62,008 bases of DNA, taken from contig RXOD01003807.1 of assembly GCA_005223375.1 (NCBI GenBank), positions 1-62,008 on the forward strand. Direction: 5' to 3'. The position numbers were made by a program, and so were the translations under genes. Positions 22,301-31,500 of the stretch are shown piece after piece; position 1 is the first letter of the stretch, and every line of letters begins with the position of its first letter. The DNA comes from Amoebophrya sp. AT5.2. Lineage: Eukaryota > Sar > Dinophyceae > Syndiniales > Amoebophryaceae. A model generated the notes under the pieces. That model saw nothing but the letters and a program-made list of their open reading frames with translations, was not told where the DNA came from and did not search any database.

Positions 22301-23118
22301 CTTCGTGGTTCATTCGTGGTCGTTTCGGCCTCCCCCGTCTCCGCGTTTTTCGCTGCAGCTTCTGCCGCTGCTATCGCCGCCGCCTCCGCCGCTTTGGTTG
22401 CCGTCAGCTTTTCCGCCGTGCTTTCTAGGTGGTCGTAGACGTCGTACCCCTCCTTGAGGTGATAGTTGTACCCGTGCAGCCACGACTCCTTGAACGCGCT
22501 CGTGAGCCAGTGCGCCGGGAAGGTCCCCCCCACGACGCTTTCTCTCCTCGCCGCGCCGTAGAAGAGGAAGAACGAGGGGTGCTCCGGCGAGTTTTCGGCA
22601 TAACACTCCTCAGGCAGTTCCACGATCTCGACCCGGCTCATCTCCCCCCAGACCTGCCGCTCTTCCTCCCACGCGAACCGCGTGGAGCTGTGCGGATAGC
22701 CGGTGAGCGGGCGCGGGACCCGCGCCTGCTGGTCGTACAAAACCGGCCGGTGGACGACGGGAATCCTCCTGCCGGGTAGTTCTTCATCTGTTCCAAGTAG
22801 ATCCTGGAGCGGCCTCTGGGCGTCGGCGGCCTGGCCGCGGACGGCCTTCGACAAGTTGCTTCGTGGAAGACGATCTCCAGCTGTGCTCGTCGAAGGAGCA
22901 CCTCCGCGTGCTCTTTTGTAACGGGTCTCCGCACGGGAGTCCGGGTGCCCGAACTCCTGGAGGAGGTTGCGCAGATTTCGGTACCATCGCCAGTGCTTCA
23001 GGTGCAAATCGAGGAGCAGCCGCGACGGTGCGGTAGTCGAGCTGGCCACTGCTGCTGCCGACCGAGAGGAACAGAAAAACAGGGCGAGCCACAGCAGCAG
23101 CTGCGATGAGGGCGGCAT
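19324..23118 (-). CDS. Signal-anchored protein with C-terminal LicD/fukutin-like motif
   Basis: One open frame of 1283 codons runs from the ATG at 23175. I prefer the ATG at 23118 (1264 residues) because it puts a hydrophobic stretch, SQLLLWLALFFCSS, at the very N-terminus as a signal peptide or type II anchor; from 23175 a basic tail would precede it. The middle is long, with Ala/Glu/Thr-rich insertions. About 1000 residues in, GFLRYGSLQGFHANGRLDIP is followed by DADIDLMV. This resembles the LicD/fukutin nucleotidyltransferase pattern of a Tyr-Gly-Ser-Leu-x-Gly strand and a DxD metal site. Such enzymes transfer phosphocholine or phospho-sugars onto glycans, in eukaryotes mainly in the Golgi. 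The match is short, so the enzyme call is tentative; the frame is solid. Confidence 0.7.
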   Translation of the reverse strand: MPPSSQLLLWLALFFCSSRSAAAVASSTTAPSRLLLDLHLKHWRWYRNLRNLLQEFGHPDSRAETRYKRARGGAPSTSTAGDRLPRSNLSKAVRGQAADAQRPLQDLLGTDEELPGRRIPVVHRPVLYDQQARVPRPLTGYPHSSTRFAWEEERQVWGEMSRVEIVELPEECYAENSPEHPSFFLFYGAARRESVVGGTFPAHWLTSAFKESWLHGYNYHLKEGYDVYDHLESTAEKLTATKAAEAAAIAAAEAAAKNAETGEAETTTNEPRSSSSTTTSTSTTTSDTQVTTPFKGKIVKNPINFFVTAYDEQDAKYQDFFFRAEDRTNSIGVGKNTDRWAPKALLGMLAVAREEHRKKREEGEDAADEVDDESAVVEQFESLFYRHLFENTLAAEAAAVGAANANATTADVCGVTASAGGGLAVAPCSHQSHATASPTASSQDSTAGAEPVPQALAALAGVDVSPHGSAVIADAYRAISGQDPIILRRMGYIKNIFKGTIFQKFQRNLTAIAGEFSEAVADLLHHSAPEVFADEMGNPGEGAIAADHAAPPEDALLARLAAVQPEHAAPLQALETGGVELFPQRECMGLAYVISRLVEEEYALMGFITAVSSGQIKSSMLRESLDKRFRLQIGRWLTIILDDIVYDTHLFGFFDSKMLLLEEKLEQQGRKAKGRRGTKRFVRQPNYEAERLSHRDRILERSRFTDTLSQILHVTQADLDVETTADVEVPGTAPATAGESSALPSSAEQEGPPPEDAVDLDALLRDQLAQRPRELLTPKFRYAFLPQYIKQNGRAFHRRVQQKSHFAKEEESLLVAFLGHVMQREKLLRILAAWVHDLRYLFDFLEQKIEAEVHLSTNSRAVDKSRITKRHEDWKVESMNQLYSEPTGGFPVPFMAETTLMNLRAGGEARKSQMKEYHLANVFFRHVKEAFDRHFLAVESEEGSGGNGSTSTTSGRGTSTAEPKRQSSAWFPVGGTYIGFLRYGSLQGFHANGRLDIPDADIDLMVTLDEGPEGLSPRDPFSESRDEELEGHEQEQDRLQTRLAELSFMIREEGRYTLQHGTVEQARADAENNGAEGVVEAVPEREKPKLGPAGRTSGLREECRTRLAMEYYAGSHPVPEAGGGDVVTEPAATAPVCSSAQYDLIRESRAIQSRLAELEKARVQKQDAFLDKDLADPRVRAEFGVSYKEYEKYQSFAGEAEGAEDKGKAAADKLKRQLLRPGRRVSNYHAYAANRVFLLSEELVNRYECVNSMQKSSSCSKKCK

Positions 23119-24055
23119 CCGCAATTCTCTTCGTTCACGAACACGAAGCCCCGTACGCGGTCGGAATGCGGACATCGAGTTTTTCCGATTCCGACAGAAT
23201 CTTTCTAGAGACGCGTCTGCAAGACCAAGAGCAAGGCCGTGCGTCCACGTCCTCTCGTGGAAGTGCGTCTCCCCGGCCGCAAGTCAACATGGACCCATTT
23301 CGTCATCCGCCGGGGCATTCACCGTCGCCGTCGAGAGCGCCTTAAGTGCCTCCCGGGCCGCATGCGTAGCGCGGATGCGGTTTCCAGCTGGTGCGCCTGC
23401 CTGTTGCGAGGCTTTGACTCAGGCAGGAGATGAAAAAGTTGCTGTTCACGCCACCAACAAACAATCATGCTGATCCATCGATGCTGGCGATCGCGAAGTA
23501 GATGACTCGTACCGCGGTCAACATTTGACTCACGCAGTCAGAAAAAAAGTAGGTTGATGTCGGAGGAAGCTGCACGAGAATCACCGAATTGCAGTGAAGC
23601 TGCCACGACAAGGCGCTGCAGACGCAGTCTGGTGCTACTTCGTCGCAAATTGCTTCTATTCACACAGAAGCTTCTCAAGTTCATGCCTTGTGCCCCCGTT
23701 GGTTTCGTTGCGGAGCCTTTCAGCATATCAATCTGATTCATTGCTCGGAAGCTCCCATCTGATCTTGGCATTCGGGGGGTGATTTTGATTCTACTGCAGG
23801 CTGCTCCATGACGGCTATAGAAGACAGAGTGTACTTATGTGGAGAAACAAATCCGTTGCTCGGCAATGGAATAGACGTCGCCGGCAACCAATGGATGCTG
23901 CTGCTGCAATGTGCGTGCGATCGCATGACTCGGGGTTTCGTTTCGCAGGAGGTCAAAGCCACGACGTCACGTGATTCCCCGTCGTGAAGAGGAAGACAGC
24001 AAATAAATCTAAATCTATTCTTGTTCACAATCACATTACTCCTGGTCTTACTTTC
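23119..24055. other. Spacer, no gene seen
   Basis: About 940 bases, of which the first 57 may be coding if translation starts at 23175. The rest has short frames only and lower GC than the flanking genes. I see no RNA gene. Confidence 0.45.
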
Positions 24056-25684
24056 TCAAGCTTCCCAGATCTCTTTTTTCGTCCCGGGCGGCCAACGACC
24101 CTCTTGAATCTGGTCAACCGCGCTGGCGTCGACGTCCCCTCCCGCGTCTTGTTGCCCCTTCGCTGTAGCGACGGGCGCCGAAAAATGCAGCTGCTGCTCG
24201 GCGTCGTTTACGTTCATGCGCAGAAAATGCGTTGGACTGCTGCGGGGGCCCTCCGCGATGTAGTTGAAGTACACGTTTCCCGCGCGGTCGGGTTCTCTGC
24301 TCACGTTCCACTGAGGATAGTCCTGGTAGTGGGCAAAGTGGAAGCTGCCGCGGAAGTAGCTAATCACCTGCTTGTAGACGAGCCAACCGTCCGACTTGGC
24401 CGGGTTCGAGTCCACCTCCGCAAACTGGAAGACGAAGTCAGGCTGGAACTGCTCAACTTTGCTCCTACAGCTCGACGTCGCTTCCGAGGCTCTACTTGTC
24501 TCGCTCTCCCCCACCCTGATGTTGTATCCATCGTTCCCGCGCCCGGCACAAGCAGAGGAAGCGGCAGGTGGAAAACACGCCGCTAGCAGACCTCCGCTTC
24601 CGCTGCTTCCTGTTTTGCCAACGCTGACTTCCTCGACCCGCGCGTCGCGTCCTCGCTCTTCCCGTCGGAGGAGGTCCTCGTCGTCCGTACATAATTTTTC
24701 GCCGTGTTCGTCCCCCTCTTCTTCTGCAGCAACTGCAATTTTCCGCGACAGCTTGACGAACTCCCGGGGCCTATACTCCAACCGGTACAGGTCTGCGGGA
24801 TCTTGCTGTGCGGCCCTCGGCAACGCGGAAAAGGGCGTCGCACTCGCGCGCACACAGCCGGGCTCCGGGTCCCTCTCGCTCCGTCGCAGTCCCAACCGCA
24901 GGCGGAAATCAGGACTGTACACGTCCGTGTTCTCTATTTGCGTGAACAGATGCAGCGTGACAGGCATCGGTTTCTCCTTGGTCGAGATCACAGTTCCTAC
25001 TGCGTTGCACTTCTCGGCCACGGTGACCGTCTTAAACGCGTCAAACTGTGGCAGCGATCGCCAAATGAACACGACATTCTCGTCCAGCTCCGCCCCGTCG
25101 CCGCCGGGCTTTGGCATGATCTCCAGACTGCGGGCGCCAGCAGCGCCGATTATAGCCGACGGCTTCAAAGCCTTCGCTTTCCGCTCCGCCGTTGCGGCAA
25201 TCGGCGGCAGCGCTGAAAACTTCGCGGCCTGTTGCTGGTGGGGCTGCTGCAAGAAGGTGAGACTCGAAGCGGAGGCACTACCCCCCATGACGCCGAGCGA
25301 CACATCTGGACTGGGGGTTGCGCGACTTGCTGGCGGCGTCGGCGGTCCGAGAATTGTCCTCGCCGCTCCCGCTAGCATGCTGGACGAGTCCGCTGCTAGG
25401 CGACCCTCCGAGGGAGGACCCGCTGATCCTGATGTTCGGAAGGCTCGCGTAGGTGGCGTCGGCGGCGGGAGATCGGGCGGGCACGGCCGCTGCACGTGCA
25501 GTGCCGGGAGAGGCGAGCCGGTGCCGGCGGAGGAGCCTGCAGAATTTCCTTCCGGCACAACAACACTAACCGCAGCTACTTGTTGTGCGTAGTTATGTCG
25601 GTCCTGCGAGCACCAGACTGCACACAAAACCGATGCAAGACCAAGCCGCCGGCGCCCGAGGTTCCCACTGACAGTGACACGCAT
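24056..25684 (-). CDS. Probable secreted or lumenal protein of unknown function
   Basis: The frame is open from 25840, but the codon there is GTG; the first good ATG is at 25684, giving 542 residues. This start gives a signal-peptide-like N-terminus: basic MRVTVSGNLGRRR, then hydrophobic LGLASVLCAVWCS. A low-complexity Ser/Pro/Ala stretch follows to about residue 190. Two ordered parts come next: about 200-310 with VVFIWRSLPQFDAFKTVTVA and LHLFTQIENTDVYSPDFRL, and a C-terminal part with FVFQFAEVDSNPAKSDGWLVY and SYFRGSFHFAHYQDYPQW. The aromatic, strand-rich look suggests a beta fold. I do not recognise a family. The 3' neighbour, the LicD-like protein, also enters the secretory route, but co-function is only a guess. 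Confidence 0.7.
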   Translation of the reverse strand: MRVTVSGNLGRRRLGLASVLCAVWCSQDRHNYAQQVAAVSVVVPEGNSAGSSAGTGSPLPALHVQRPCPPDLPPPTPPTRAFRTSGSAGPPSEGRLAADSSSMLAGAARTILGPPTPPASRATPSPDVSLGVMGGSASASSLTFLQQPHQQQAAKFSALPPIAATAERKAKALKPSAIIGAAGARSLEIMPKPGGDGAELDENVVFIWRSLPQFDAFKTVTVAEKCNAVGTVISTKEKPMPVTLHLFTQIENTDVYSPDFRLRLGLRRSERDPEPGCVRASATPFSALPRAAQQDPADLYRLEYRPREFVKLSRKIAVAAEEEGDEHGEKLCTDDEDLLRREERGRDARVEEVSVGKTGSSGSGGLLAACFPPAASSACAGRGNDGYNIRVGESETSRASEATSSCRSKVEQFQPDFVFQFAEVDSNPAKSDGWLVYKQVISYFRGSFHFAHYQDYPQWNVSREPDRAGNVYFNYIAEGPRSSPTHFLRMNVNDAEQQLHFSAPVATAKGQQDAGGDVDASAVDQIQEGRWPPGTKKEIWEA

Positions 25685-27160
25685 TTTTGCTATTTCCTTG
25701 CGTCGCTGCTGGTGGCCTAAAGTAGAAAAAATGAAACTTCTCTCGACTCTCGTCTCTCTTAGGCGGGGAAGCTGTGTGTAAAACGCAGCGACTACAAGAG
25801 GTGCACGCGTGGATACGTGATGTTTCTGCGACGTGCTCACGTTTTGAAGATTATGATGATTTTACTCTTGCGCCGGTGAACGCCTTGCTTTATTTGCCCT
25901 GGTTTTTTGTTCGGCCTGTATCACGTTTTGATTACCTTCAAGAGAAGTATGGATAATCACAGAAGCATGTTCATTTCACGCTCACGTCGAACCGGACTCC
26001 CTAGAGGCACCCAGCCACACATCAGTGCATCAACACGATGACATCAATGCGAGACTTGGGAATGACCATGACACGACAGGACCCAATTGACCGCAGCTCT
26101 GTACTGCGTGCTTTCGGCTGATGAGCGCCTTCGTCCTCCAGCGGCTGCGATATAAATTTCTCCCCGATGTTGAAGGTGTCGATGAGATCATGCAAATGAA
26201 AACTGCTACATGGTCTCTCTGTGTTCATTTGAAACTCGTATTTGCGTGGTGACAAAGCGATCGTCTACTTTATGTTCCGGCTCCACCGGCGCCGGCCGGT
26301 TGCTTCATTAGATGTGTAGCACTCAGTGCTAGCCCCAGCCATCCTCATGATGCTGGTACGACCCCGCGACCCCCGTTCGTCGTACTAGTTCCTCTGTTGT
26401 ATCTGCTTGCTTCCGCTATGAGGTCGTAAGATGAAGTCGTGACTCCCGCATATCATTCAAGTCCGTTTTGCCCCCCGGGACAGCTTATACAACATTGCAA
26501 TTTCGAATGATGAAGTTGTTGATGAGAATTCACAGCGTGCCTCGTAGTAGCTATCCGATACCAAGCGTTCGTAGTCTGGTTGATGATTTTCCCCGTAAAA
26601 GTAGTTGACTCGAGCGTTGGCGTTCATTGTACCAAGCGTTCCTAAGTAATAATATGGCCCCGAAGTACAGCTTTATTTCAGGTTGAAAAAATTAGCGCCG
26701 CGGGGAGGGATCTGCTCTTCTCGCATCTGCAAACCTGCTGGGTGGCTTGAAGTATACGATTTAGTTTGTTGCTACGTTTCCTCTCCCTTCGCGTATTACT
26801 ACGTGAACGCGTAAGTGGCTGCTTAGATCTGATCTTGGGGACGGTCTTTAAAGTCGTTGGCCGCCCCGGGAAAGCGACTGGAGAAATCGCAAAAATTCAA
26901 GTAATATCTGATTCTTTGTCTCTTGCCCACCCTGTGGAGGTCATTCAAGCTTGATAATCTGAGAAACGCGCGCGAAGCGGCAGCGGAAACCGCTGTAGAA
27001 CTACTGTTTTTAACGATAATCGATTTGGTTCCTGGAGCTTCCTTGGTATGTTCACCTTTGGTTCATCTTTTCTGCTTGAGCTATAGTCCCAGCGCGTAGT
27101 ACGGACGGAATCATTTTGCCGAGACTTTGATCGACTTTATCATCCGTTTGCTGTAACAAA
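25685..27160. other. 1.5-kb spacer with a small direct repeat
   Basis: The longest clearly non-coding stretch of the right half. Stops are dense in all frames. A 12-base direct repeat, taccaagcgttc, lies at 26559-26570 and 26630-26641. I see no tRNA, rRNA or other gene. Confidence 0.5.
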
Positions 27161-28531
27161 CTAGTCCGTCTTCAGTCTCTTACTCGCCTTTGCCAGTCCT
27201 GAGGAGGTTCCCACACCGGACCGCGCAGTCGCGGCCATCGGACCCCCTTCCGCCGTCTCTCTAGTACGCTTGTTTGCGGTACCAGGTTCCCCGGCCCCGG
27301 AAAATTGTTGGGCCTGGAGCGCTAGCTGTTTCTGCCTCCACTCGTATTGTTTCAGCACGTTCTCAGGGATCACCTCCGACTCGCCCTCACTGCCACTATC
27401 TTCTAGGTCGTAACACGCTTCTGTCGCGAATAATCGCCCCAGCTCCCGGTGCAGTGGCTGGCTGATTGGTGGCAGCACTGCACCAGAACCGCCTCCTCCG
27501 TAGAACGACCCGTTGCTCATATCGCCGGACGAGAGGGCGCCGTTACTAACCCCCCCACCAGCCTTGTTCTCGAGACCCGCTAGCAACTGGCTCGTGGAGA
27601 AGCTTGCGTGGAGGCACGATCGCTCGACGCGGTCCCCTGCTCGGTCGCGATCCCTCTTCTCGTTGCGGCTGGCGCGCGAGATGGTGCTACCGGCCACCGA
27701 ACTGGCGCCGTCGGAAATCGGCATCGGCGCGAGGTTGCTATTCAGCTGGCCCGTCTCGCGCGGCAAGGTCGACTTCATCGCGTTCACTATGTCATTTGTC
27801 AGCCGGTCCGGGTTCTTCAAGAAGGCATTGCAGTCGGTGCGGCTCGGAGTCCTCGACCCCGCTTGTTTACTGTCCGAAAACGGACCGTCGCGCGAGCCCG
27901 AAGACTTGCTCGTGTTTCCGGTCAGCCTACTCAGCAGTGCCGCGGCATTGTCTCCCTCTGCTGCTCCATGGTGTCCGTTTCCGACCGCGTAGTGCGTTTT
28001 CGCATTTGCCGCTGCTCCGTTTGCGTACGCGGCTGATGCGTCGTCCATTTGGTCCTCCTCGTCTATGGGGAAGAGGTCGCTGGCATTGCCGCGCCTGGTG
28101 TTGTTCCTCTTGGACGAGGAGGACAGGGGGAGGCGGGCGTGGTAGTTGTTGGACGCGGAATAGTACGTGTCGCGAACGTACTGGACGATCTCGTTGAAGT
28201 CGGCCCGTTGCCCAATAAACGACTTCGACGAGCCACTTGCCGAGTTGTTCGAGTTATTTTTGCTCGTCTTCGCGGAGTTCGACGACGAAGAGGCGGCGGT
28301 CGTGGAAGCACCACTGGCGGCAGCGGCCTGCAGTGCTTTCTGCACGATGATCTCGTTGCTGATGTAGTGGTGCAAAACGTCGTCGCTCTCGGGCGCCTTC
28401 ACCTGCCGCACAAACTTGGTCCACGCGATCTTCAGCCCGTTCTCCTCGCTGTCCTTCTTTGCCGTCTTCTTCCCGCCGTGCGGAGCCCTGCCGTGGAGAA
28501 AAAATGGAGGGGTACTCAACATCTTCTTCAT
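27161..28531 (-). CDS. Low-complexity, probably nuclear protein of unknown function
   Basis: An open frame of 456 residues starts with ATG at 28531 and stops at 27161. Short ordered pieces (LKIAWTKFVRQVKAPESDDVL and FNEIVQYVRDTYYSASNNYH) sit between Ser/Asn/Ala-rich runs. A last helical part, VIPENVLKQYEWRQKQLALQ, precedes two basic clusters, NKRTRE and ASKRLKTD at the very C-terminus, which look like nuclear localisation signals. No domain is recognised. The upstream gene stops only 53 bases before this ATG, unusually tight for a eukaryote. It could mean trans-spliced or overlapping transcripts, or that the true start lies elsewhere: a short upstream ATG frame ending in TGA sits just before it. 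Confidence 0.65.
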   Translation of the reverse strand: MKKMLSTPPFFLHGRAPHGGKKTAKKDSEENGLKIAWTKFVRQVKAPESDDVLHHYISNEIIVQKALQAAAASGASTTAASSSSNSAKTSKNNSNNSASGSSKSFIGQRADFNEIVQYVRDTYYSASNNYHARLPLSSSSKRNNTRRGNASDLFPIDEEDQMDDASAAYANGAAANAKTHYAVGNGHHGAAEGDNAAALLSRLTGNTSKSSGSRDGPFSDSKQAGSRTPSRTDCNAFLKNPDRLTNDIVNAMKSTLPRETGQLNSNLAPMPISDGASSVAGSTISRASRNEKRDRDRAGDRVERSCLHASFSTSQLLAGLENKAGGGVSNGALSSGDMSNGSFYGGGGSGAVLPPISQPLHRELGRLFATEACYDLEDSGSEGESEVIPENVLKQYEWRQKQLALQAQQFSGAGEPGTANKRTRETAEGGPMAATARSGVGTSSGLAKASKRLKTD

Positions 28532-28583
28532 CCAATGGTCCTTTTACTCATTTTGCGGTTGCAAACCACGTCAAATACAGACG

Positions 28584-31500
28584 CTATTCTTCCATGATTC
28601 CTAGTAGTTCGTGAAAATAAAATAGGGACTGCAAAAACCTCGTATCTCTTGTTGGGTTCCATGGCTCAAACTTCGTGCTTCTTGGCACTTGTTCCTTCAG
28701 CACCGAGGTGTGTCTTTCTGCCTCCAGCTCCTTCATGCCTATCTTGCGGTAGAAGTTTTTTGCTCGCTCGTTGCTTCCGTACACCGACAAGCTCCAGTTG
28801 CACATCAGCGCCCGCCGCAGCCACGGCTGCGAATCGTACTGCCGGTTGATGTGTTCTAGGGCGGCCACGAAGAGCAGCTTGCCCAGGCCCCGCTTGCCCT
28901 CCTTGTTCTCCACCTTCAGATGCGAAATCTCCATGCGAGGGCAGTCCTTGTGGTCGAGCAGGGTATTGAGCCGTTTCCTCTTGCGGGAGCCGCCAGGCGA
29001 GTGCGACCCGTCGTCCGAGTGTTCATCGCCGTCGGAATTCTCCTCCAAAAACCGGTCGGTGTCGTCCTTGTCTAGCTCAAAAATCGCCGTCCGGTTCGAC
29101 CAGTTCTCGAATACCTTCTGCAAAACCGCGTTCCGGTGCTGCCGCGGTTGCTGTTTTTAATTTTAGTTGTTTTGCCAAATCCAAGAATAGACGTGATTTA
29201 GATACGTTTATTCCCAAGAAACTCGTAGGCGCATTGCAAGAAACCATAAGCGCACCGGCCTCTCCGGTTCCGCCTCGTGCGAACTGTGTCGGAGCCTCGG
29301 CTGGTTGACGTCGCTGTCGACAGGAGACATTTGATCAGCAAGGTCCTTCTTCTGGTCCTGTCGGAACGCGACTCCGCTGCCCGGGTAGGAGTTGCGTGGC
29401 GAGTGCGGCTCTTTACCCGACTCCTTTGGCAATACGGCTTTCACAAAGACGAAACCCACTATCCGCTCCTCTTTGCCGTCCCACTTCACACACTTCAGCG
29501 TTCCTTGTTGGGAGTAGCAGATCCGAGGAAAGTAGACCGTATTGAATAGTTAGAATCGTGTGTTGCCACGAAAGGAAAACCCGTATTAACAAGCAACCCA
29601 ATTTGATGCATATCGGATGTGTAGTACCTGTAGCTTAAAGACTGCAAGCAGAAGATGACTTTATGATCGATGGACATGGAAACCTAAGTAACCTAAAGAA
29701 TCAGAAGAGCAGGAGGTACTGGAATGCTTGTAGCGGTCCGCGCAGAGCTTCTTGATGGTCTTTTCGCGCTGCGTTCGGTCGGTGCTGAGCCCAACCGACT
29801 TACAGGCCACGCTCTTCGGGACGTCCTCGGGCGAACTCACCGCGTCCGGATGCTCGCTCGCGATTAGCGCCCTAAAGATTTTCGATTTCGAGGCATCAAC
29901 AAAGGAGTTTTAATAATACACTCAAATACTACCCAGCATTTCCGACTGGGAGACTGTTCGTAGGCGTAGGACTAGGAGGACAAAGAAACATTTAAGTACA
30001 CAAAAGAGAAAAGCAAGCAGGGGGAGGCACTTACTCCGGCAGCAGACGTGAGAGTCAGTGAACAGAAAATGTAGTCTGACCTGTGATCTTCTATGAACTC
30101 CTCTTCCAATTCAGTGAGCCGGCGCGCGTCCTTGTCCTGCGAATAGAAGCAGCTGTACTTACAGCCCCCGTAATGCATACAGGCCAGCGCCTTGTACTCT
30201 TTTTGGGTCACCGGCCATTTGTATTTGTTTCGGCGGAAGTCGTCCCGCGATGCCCCGGCCCGCTGCGCTGACGTACCCCAGTACCCGTCCTCCGTGTCGT
30301 CAGCCAGCATGAAAACTGCAAATTTTGTGTACTATATCGATCCGTTTCCAACCATCCGATGTAATTTCGTCTACGTGTACGTAGTTTGTCGCTTCCGTGG
30401 CGGCCGCCCAACATCGATCTACAGCTTTTAATTTTACAAAGTAAAAATACACAGTAAAGTACTTCGGCGCTCGTCTATCCTGTGTGAGTAGGGACCCTTT
30501 CCGCGCGCGGTATTGAGACACCCCTTGACAGTGCCGACCATTTCTTCGTGCGCGCTTCTTGTGTCCTTCGCATAAATCGCCGCCCAACGCTGCAAATCCA
30601 GCGGCTGTGGCGCCGCAAACTTCTTGGCTTACAGAGGAACCGCAAAATGAACTCCTTTCTTTCGAACCAGGTCACCCTCAACTGGCGCGAGCCCTACAAG
30701 GACCTTGCGATCCACCGTCGAGTGGACTACTTTCTTACGCCCAAGCCCAAACCGAAGACACATCAACATCTTCAAGACACTCACTATAGATAAATAGACC
30801 ACATCATGATCATGCGTCCATGCACAGACCGGAAGGCCGTGTGACCAAATCAAAGGAGCTTCCACTCAACCTGACGAGTAGACCTCGTCCATTCAGTGAA
30901 ACGGATCTGGACACGAACAAGACACGCCATATGTGTGTGAGTCCTGCCTGAGGGAATGCGTGTTTTTTGGCCTGTTGAGACATTGCCGCCATTTGGCTGA
31001 CCCTCACCCCGACGCCGACCCCGACGAATGGGGTTGCGGTTCTAAATTATACAAGAAGAAGAACAAGACATGCGGCCTCTATTTCTAGTTCTAATATCGA
31101 ACGACAACTCCTTTACTGACCGCTCGCTGAGTAGTCGGTGGGCTCCTCGAACGATTGAATGGGTTTACTTCGAAATCTGCGGTATTTCTTCATCTTAATC
31201 CGGCGGTGCCTGCCCGGAGTGTTGTCTTAGACTCACCCCCGGTTGAGCCTTTACCTCGAGCGCGGATTGCCCACCGAACGCAGCCAGTGTCTTTACGGTG
31301 ACCCGTTTTTTGTAGTTCGTGCGGGACATCTCCGCCTTCCGTTCGCTCCGCTCCTTCTGCTTGTTGGCTAACAACACCCCCATCGTGCCGCAGCCCTGTG
31401 CGCCCCTAGTACGTTGTGGCTTCCACATGTACAGATCCCAAATCGCCCAGTGAATGGGCCACAACCCGTTAAAGCACCCGTCTTTCGCGTCCACCTGTTG

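Noticed and set aside
24396..25592. Plus-strand open frame of 398 codons
   Set aside because: Opposite the secreted-protein gene, which has a signal peptide at its ATG; the plus frame has none and no recognisable domain.
28584..28640. Joining the GNAT gene and the next low-complexity frame into one gene
   Set aside because: The GNAT frame ends in a clean stop, and the following frame has its own ATG 53 bases on; I saw no splice pair linking them.
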